DNA of 64,000 bases. Origin: Rhynchosporium graminicola (Eukaryota; Ascomycota; Leotiomycetes; Helotiales; Ploettnerulaceae). How positions within the stretch are numbered: the stretch's first letter is position 1; every line of letters begins with the position of its first letter. The DNA lies in NCBI GenBank assembly GCA_900074885.1, contig FJUW01000032.1:310001-374000 (forward strand). The letters are read 5' to 3'. A model generated the notes under the pieces. It had not been told where the DNA came from and ran no database searches. It was given only the letters and a program-made list of their open reading frames with translations. The translations under genes and the position numbers were made by a program. This document shows positions 57,983-64,000 of this stretch, piece after piece.

Positions 57983-58464
57983 TGTTGCTGTTTGCGACAA
58001 AAGTGTAGATGGGCATCAAGATGAATGGAGGCGCGATTGGATGTCCAAGGTTGACGCGATGTGGAGTAGCTTGGCGGGTAAGGCTGGCAAGGCTGAAAGT
58101 CGAGGAAGTCAAGGATAGCAGAAGGGATATCTTGTGCTGGGCTGCGCTGTTTGATCAAACCTATAATTAATGGTGAGTCCTGGTACGAAATTCCATTGAA
58201 GATAGGAGATCAAATTGTAATCAATACACTTTGGCTCGGGTTGTTCTCCAGTACGTTGGTAGGTAGGTAGGTAGGTGTAGGTATACAGTATTACACGAGA
58301 GTCGAAACCTACCTATGGACCTGATGTTTCTAAATAACATAGCTACTAAAGTAAAGTAGCGAAAACGGCAGTATTTAGACCATAGCGGAAGCTTTTTCAT
58401 CATGAAAACAAAAAGATATACCTAGGTACCTACTAGGGCAACAAGATACCTAGGTACTCACCTG
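57983..58464. other. Intergenic region upstream of psy4 with a GGTA microsatellite
   Basis: No supported gene. It contains a (GGTA)n run at about 58,257-58,276 and repeated TACCTAGGTA words at about 58,417-58,457. It probably includes the psy4-like promoter and 5' UTR. Confidence 0.55.
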
Positions 58465-59086
58465 TTACCGCCCTGTATTGGGTCTTCCTATTGTACCTGG
58501 ACCATATTCTTTCTGACTAGCGTGCCAAGCCAGACGATCAAGACAGGGAGGGGTCAGAGCAAACACGTACGTCAAACGTTCTCGCCAAATCACTAGCGTA
58601 AGTTTGCATCCAGAAGGTATAAGAGCCTCGCTTCCCCCTACCCCTGTTTCCAGAATCATACTTACCTTCTTGAAAGCTGGCCGCTCATGTATGGCTTCGC
58701 TTGCGATACGAAACCTCCATCGCACATCGGGGCGTTGAGAATCGTTATCTCTCCTTCGGGGGCGATATCGGGGGAATTTTTGATTGCACTCTCTGGCGCA
58801 AGCTGAGACAAACCACTTTTCATTATGGATCATCGTCTTGACGAGGTCATGAAGAAGAGATAGGTGAGGATGCCGAGGATAGGGAAGATGTGATGATCCA
58901 GGGAAAACGTCGGTACGATGTAGACACGGATGTTGTGCACAATAGATATTCGTCAGTTGCATTGTTCAAGTATGCCGAGAAGTCATGACAGATGTTCACG
59001 ACTCTCCTTGCCTCTTGCCAAAGCAATTTGTCAATCCATTCACGTAGGAAGGAATTGCGAAATTGCCTCGTCCATACATGCTCCAT
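58465..59086 (-). CDS. Possible small gene opposite the HET promoter (low confidence)
   Basis: Two overlapping minus-strand frames look partly protein-like. One starts at 59,086 (MEHVWTRQFRNSFLREW), ends at 58,847 and has 79 codons. The other, 58,962-58,465, includes DLVKTMIHNEKWFVSACARE and ends near a good splice donor (AAG followed by GTAAGTATG at about 58,667) with a possible acceptor before KEYGPGTIGRPNTGR and a stop at 58,465. A spliced gene joining them is possible but no convincing intron links the two frames, and no family is recognised. It overlaps the presumed HET 5' region, so it could be an antisense transcript or chance. Confidence 0.2.
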
Positions 59087-59262
59087 ATAACACGATCACA
59101 ACAACGCAGAATCAACGTGATTTGCTGTCGGAGAAGAATTTAGTGCTTACATGCACGCCCCTTTCAATAGCAGTGTCAGCTCCTATCAACGCTCTCAGTG
59201 TCTCACCAGGAGCCAAGATCTCAAGCCTGCCGCGAGCCACAGCTGCATGCTTGACAGGAGAC

Positions 59263-61858
59263 ATGTCTTCCGGCCGACAAGATGTGACCGCCTTTTTCAA
59301 AGCTCTCGGGCTCGTCTCGAGACAGGTGAAAAGAGCACGCCCATCAAAAGCCTCGAAGCCATCCTCCTCAGATGAGGATAACAATGACGTCTCCAACAAA
59401 AATGAAGCTATTCCCAAAACCCTATATCAATACACCTCTCTCCCTTCATCCGGAAACCACGTCCGCATCCTCTCTCTCCAACCCGGCCTTCGTTCAGAAC
59501 CCATAATCTGTCACCTTCGCCCTATCTCGCTCAACGAAAGCATCCATCACTACGAAGCACTCAGTTATGCCTGGGGCGACTCACAAGAACGTTTCAGTAT
59601 CCAAGTTGACGACGGTAGGCTGGAAATAGGTCAGAGTCTGTATCGCGCCTTGCGACATTTACGAGATGAAAAACAAACACGATTACTTTGGGTAGACGCC
59701 ATCTCCATCGACCAATCGTCCTTTTCTGAGCGCGCAAAGCAAGTTCCTCTTATGTGTGAAATTTACCAGAATGCGAGATCTACGGTTTGCTTCCTGGGGC
59801 CAGAGATACATACTACGGGGAGTATGTTTGCCATGTTAGAGAATCTTGCGGAGGAGAGCAGGACGGTTGCTGGTACTGAGATGAGAGCTGAGATGGCAGC
59901 GCTGTCTGTAAATCATCTACCTACCCAGGGTACCAAAACCAAACTCTTTGATGAGTATTTGGGCGATGTCACAATCGTGGATATCGCGACAAGAGCTTGG
60001 TGGTTTAGAGCTTGGACTGTGCAGGAGCTGATGCTTTCGAGGAATGCTGTGTTGATGATTGGGAAATATACTATCACGTGGGAAAATCGTAAGTTCGCTA
60101 CCTTATCTCTGTTATGTACTATACCTCAAGAAGATATGACGAGGGTCTTGGTCTCCGATTTTGGGGGCCTGCCTACACTAGATGCACCACCAAAATGAAG
60201 TTTAAGCATTGACTCCAGCAATAGTCGCAGCAGCTGTCGACCACGGCCTCCAGATGCAGCTCTGGACACACATCTTCCTCGGATTCATAGTAAACCCAGT
60301 CATTGTACCCTACATCTCCATGCGTTCCCTTATGCACCGTTACCAGCCCTCAAACCTATCCTCGTCAGGCTCACCAGGCGCTGACCTTCTTCGACTTCTA
60401 ACACATTGCAGACAGTACGTATTGGCGATACCCATTTCCCCTCTGAAGATATTCTCGAGACGTGCACTATGAAACCATCTTATTCCTAACACAGTTTTGG
60501 ACAATCACTGCTAACCTTCATTGCATAGTCGCGAGTCCCGTGATCCCCGCGACAAAATCTACTCCGTCCTAGGTATCTTCCGAGCTACTCATCCACACAT
60601 ATTGACACGCTTTGCTGCGGTAGACACGCCGATTGTGGAAGTCAGGTACGAGAGAGATGTTCAGGTAGTGTATCGAAATATCTCGCAGGAACTCATCTAC
60701 AAAACCAACACACTCGATGTTCTTGGGATATGTCCTCCAACCGAGCTTTCGGGCTTACCGTCTTGGGCTACAGATTGGAGCAAAACAGAGAGAATCGGAA
60801 GTCCGCTGACGCAAGACTCGTTGGAGAGAGTGAGGACGACGCATGCGAGTGGGCATTCGAAAGCTTGTGCGAAATTCGTCGATGGTGGAACAATACTCCT
60901 GCTGAGAGGTTGCGAAGTCTCGACTATTGCATCGTTGTCGGATGTCCTGCCTGTTCCTGACTTGATCAACGTAGCGGGAAGTAAGGCCAGCGAGGTCTAT
61001 GCTAGACGATTCGATTCCCAGCTGCTGAATCTTAAGCAGCTACTACACGCTAGCGAAACTTCACCAAGCCCATTTCCAGATTTCGACACCATGGCGACAA
61101 TTGCGGATACGAAGCTCGCCAAATGCAAGATCTCTCTAGCAAAACATTTCTACACCGCGGGGAGCTTCGTTCATCAGAGATGGTCAACCATGCGAAATTA
61201 TGTACTCCTTACATTCTATATCTTAAAACTGATACTCCAAGTCTCACTTGCACAATACCAATCCTTCGGTCATGATGGCCACGCGATCATGGAAGTCTTC
61301 TACCCCCTCTTTGCTTGGCAAACATTCGCCCGTGCCGAAGAACCTACCAACCCAGGTGTTGATCCTTCAGAAGTGTATTGGCATACTTTGTGCTGTGGTA
61401 CATACACCTCCTCTCCCAAGTCAACGGACAGTATCGCCGAAACCCATAATCTTTATACGCACCATTCTACTCTCCTCTCCCCCTTCCACACCTTTATCAG
61501 GAGATTTAAATGGTTAACCGGCCTGTTTCCCTGGATTGGAATAGCATTCTATCTACGAATTACTTGGGAAGGTCACAGTACGTTTTGGAAGTATATCGAA
61601 GCTAGTAAATGTAGACGGATGGGGAGGTTGGAGAATGGGTATTTAGCGATGTTGCCACGGGGCAGTGAGCTTGGGGACTTGGTTTGTCTGGTTGGAGGGG
61701 GCGGGGTGCCGTTGGTTCTTAGAACGGTAGAGGGAGAGGGCAAGAGAGAGAGTCGGGGATTATTGAGAGTGAGGTTTGTCGGTGAGGCGTATGTTCATGG
61801 GATCATGGATGGAGAGGGCTGGGATGAGGTGAGATGTACGAGTATTGAGATTGAGTGA
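59263..61858 (+). CDS. HET-domain protein (heterokaryon incompatibility type)
   Basis: Exons 59,263-60,088, 60,219-60,414 and 60,529-61,858 (introns 130 and 114 nt, GT-AG, second branch site GCTAAC) give 783 aa. The HET domain occupies about residues 97-275: HHYEALSYAWGD (96-107), IGQSLYRALRHLRD (122-135), LLWVDAISIDQ (141-151), SERAKQVPLMCEIYQNA (155-171) and RAWWFRAWTVQEL (244-256). The exon 2/3 junction restores RESRDPRDKIYSVLGIF, the usual motif after the domain. Two hydrophobic segments (VLLTFYILKLILQVSL and WLTGLFPWIGIAFYL) lie in the C-terminal third, and the end carries AYVHGIMDGE, common in this family. HET domains mediate non-self recognition cell death in several fungi; this protein's own role is unknown. 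In-frame ATGs further upstream (58,930 and 58,972) exist; 59,263 is preferred because the protein then starts close to recognisable sequence. Confidence 0.85.
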
Positions 61859-63122
61859 GCTGAGTACAACGATGTCAAATTGAATATATTGGAGTAGAGA
61901 TCGCAATCTCGAGACGGTTTCTTTACTTCTCTCAGCCTTTACCTCCAAAATATCTCTAGGATAAATATCCGTCTTACATAGAATACGTCGAATGGAATTG
62001 GCAGCCTTAATCATAATCATAATCATAATCGTGAAGCTCTGTGCTGTGAACAGTTTAGATCATCTGCTTCGAGCTATGAGAGAAGTCTAAAGAAGTGGCG
62101 TGGTAAACATGCAATTTGACTCGAACTAATATTTGGGTGGCTGTCAGACATTTACAGCAGAAGCTTGTTGAAACTTTATGTCAACCTCCATCGAGTTCTG
62201 AAGTTACATAGAGTTTTAATAACTGGTCTGGTTATATTGAGATAGTGTTGTCGTTTTGCATTGGCCCGAAAAGTCCTCACGTGAAGTCCGCTCGTGCTAC
62301 TCAGCCTCACCAGAGTGGAGAGGAGAGGCTGGGCTTTCTTTCTGCGACTCCTGCGCCACGCTGCCCGAGGCTCTCTCGATTCTGCGATAAGGTCATACTT
62401 CTCAGCCCCGTCTGGGAATAATTCCACTTGTTATTGTTAACTGATCTTGGGTTCATCAGCTCAACTTTTCTCTCGAACAATTTCATGATTCTCACGACAT
62501 CCTATCTATTTTTCTGCAGTATCTTTGGCTTAGGGTCGTTCCAGATCCCAAACCAAAAATAGAGGGCTTAGCGACTGTCCTATATGGCTTGGCAGAAACC
62601 GCCGGACAGGACCCCGTAATTTCTGTGTCTGACCTCCAGCCCGGACGTCCTCGACGCAGACCGACTCACTCAACCAACCAACCAACCAACCATCCATCCA
62701 TCCAACCTCACCTCATCCTCATCCTCTATCTCTCCATTCGTTTCACGACATCCTCGTTCTCTCCTACGGTCTCTTCTACACTTCAACTCTCGTTCTCCTA
62801 TTCCTATCCTATCCTAACCTATCCTACATAAACACAACCTCCGCGGCAACAATCCATCAAAGCGCCGACGGTGCCGCCAGAAACAAACTCGAATTTCATC
62901 CCTTGCCACTGTTTCAGGCTCGTTGCAGCCCTCCGCACCCTTTGCACGACGACAACGATCACCATCTATGCCAAACAAACCTTCCCAGCTTCCCATCAAA
63001 TAAACCTCCATTCATCCGATTGATTCTTAGCCACGACTGCGTCACTCAACACGTAACATATCCTATCCTCTCTTTGTCTTCGTCCAACCAGCTCCTCGTG
63101 GAGCGCCGAATACAACCAACGA
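61859..63122. other. Intergenic region between the HET gene and the UPF0658 gene
   Basis: No gene supported in about 1.26 kb. Short repeats are present: (AATCAT)n at 62,009-62,030, CCAAC/CATC tetranucleotide runs at about 62,671-62,704 and TCCTA runs at about 62,797-62,827. The pyrimidine-rich stretch 62,690-62,830 is typical of a fungal promoter and transcript leader for the gene starting at 63,123. Confidence 0.6.
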
Positions 63123-64000
63123 ATGTCTTACAGGCATGAATCAAGGTCTTCTTTGATCCGCGCCGATTCTCAAGACGCTCTTACATACGTTGGCGGATAT
63201 CATTCACGACAAGGCTTAGTACCACCAGTTGAATCTGGGGTGCCTCGCGGAAGAAGGATGTACAGGTATGCAGAGATGGGGTAAAGGTTCAGTCATGGGG
63301 AGGCGCTGACTCGAGATAGACCAAATTCCACCTGGACCTGGGCGTTCTTGATCACGACAATTGTACAAGCGGGCATTGTTCTGGCGATTGAAGCGTGAGT
63401 AGGAGCAGATGGTAGATCAGGACGAGGCTAATTAACGCAGATACCTATTCGCAAAATTCCAGACGAGCATAATTGACGGCCTATCAAAAGAACCCCTCGC
63501 GAAAACGATTCCTACATACCTGACCCTCTTCATCTTCGGGTTTCTCTATCAACTTGTCCTAGTCTACGACTCTCTCCGATTGAAAAATACCATTCAAGTC
63601 ATCGGCTTGTGCATTTACAATGTGGGAATGCTGATTTACGCATCTATCCAATACGACCAGATCGAAAAGGCTATTCACGATTTGCACCTGCAAGGATGGA
63701 TCAAACCGGATATTCCTATCTGGACTGATATTCGACCATACCTAATTGCGGTTCCTTGCATCATTGGCTTCATTACCATAGCAATGTCGATTATCGCATG
63801 GAAATTATACGATGAGTTTGCTTGGACAATTTACAAGCACATCAGTGCAGACCTAAGAATGAAGCGTCGTTTCTTGACCTTCCAGGCAAGCCTAGACAAT
63901 CTCTTTGCGAAACTATGAAGCTAACCACGTACAGATTTACATCGCCCTCCTCAAATTCGATTTCTTCTTCTTTCTCGGATTCACAGTCCAATTTTTGGTC
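63123..64000 (+). CDS. UPF0658-type Golgi apparatus membrane protein, 3' part outside window
   Basis: Exons 63,123-63,265, 63,320-63,394, 63,441-63,885 and 63,935 onward give 243 residues before the window ends. The start MSYRHESRSSLIRADS leads to GRRMYRPNSTWTWAFL, a conserved entry in the family. Likely membrane helices lie at about residues 55-77, 97-118, 124-141, 172-195 and 226-243. The family is annotated as Golgi membrane protein of unknown biochemical role in yeasts and filamentous fungi (family knowledge). Introns are 54, 46 and 49 nt; the third begins GCAAGC after TTCCAG and ends CGTACAG with branch GCTAAC, hence a GC-AG intron. Without removing it the frame meets a TGA at 63,916. 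The gene is partial at its 3' end only because the window stops. Confidence 0.85.

Noticed and set aside
58930..59262. Upstream in-frame extension of the HET protein (starts at 58,930 or 58,972)
   Set aside because: It adds 111 residues without any feature of the family and overlaps a possible minus-strand transcript. The ATG at 59,263 is sufficient.
1..64000. tRNA, rRNA, CRISPR arrays, intact DNA-transposon terminal inverted repeats, telomere repeats
   Set aside because: None could be seen by reading. A covariance-model scan and a self-dot-plot would be needed to exclude them formally.

Overview
The window looks like a chromosome segment of a filamentous ascomycete (Pezizomycotina; a leotiomycete-like genome is possible but not proven). 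Two parts contrast sharply. Bases 1 to about 55,640 are strongly AT-biased and have no intact genes. They are a nest of LTR retrotransposons whose Trp codons read TAG and whose zinc-knuckle Cys and His codons read Tyr, the pattern left by repeat-induced point mutation (RIP, C-to-T on both strands). From about 56,300 to the end, base composition is normal and three ordinary intron-containing fungal genes are present.

The nest can be unpicked from 5-bp target-site duplications (TSDs) and reading frames that resume across insertions. From the left: E1, a Gypsy element on the minus strand (1 to about 3,660, probably with its 5' end up to 4,451); F1a, a Gypsy chromovirus on plus (4,452-10,571); and H, a Gypsy element on plus, split by C1 (10,572-11,423 and 20,751-21,362). 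C1 is a complete Copia element on minus (11,424-20,750, TSD ATACG) and carries D1 (16,904-20,011, TSD CCGGG). Next come C2b, the truncated 3' end of an inverted Copia element (21,363-22,005), and C2, a Copia element on plus (22,006-30,769) whose 3' LTR holds a 598-bp TRIM (30,063-30,660, TSD GAGTA).

The largest unit is F1b, a second copy of the F1 chromovirus on minus, spanning 30,770-55,637. Its 3' LTR is split by G3, a Gypsy element on plus (31,211-44,750, TSD ACTAT). G3 in turn holds G4, a complete chromovirus (34,151-40,714, TSD ACTAT), and D2 (42,659-44,646). The F1b integrase region holds two opposed copies of a 2,281-bp gag-only element: B1 (46,311-48,591, TSD ATGAT) and B2 (49,109-51,389, TSD ATTTA/ATCTA). 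B shares its R-U5-like LTR segment and internal start with G3, so it looks like a non-autonomous partner of that family. The F1 and C2 families each seem to carry an extra antisense reading frame between pol and the 3' LTR. TRIM, G4, B and F1 carry a short stem-loop close to the polypurine tract.

The euchromatic end encodes a fungal PP4 regulatory subunit 2 (Psy4/PPP4R2 family, minus strand, 3 exons, 422 aa), a HET-domain protein (plus, 3 exons, 783 aa) and the 5' part of a UPF0658-type Golgi membrane protein (plus, 4 exons visible, cut by the window end, one intron apparently GC-AG). These genes have no evident shared pathway. The HET gene, of a family tied to heterokaryon incompatibility, lies about 3.6 kb from the edge of the mutated repeat block. 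No tRNA, rRNA, CRISPR array or replication origin was recognised.
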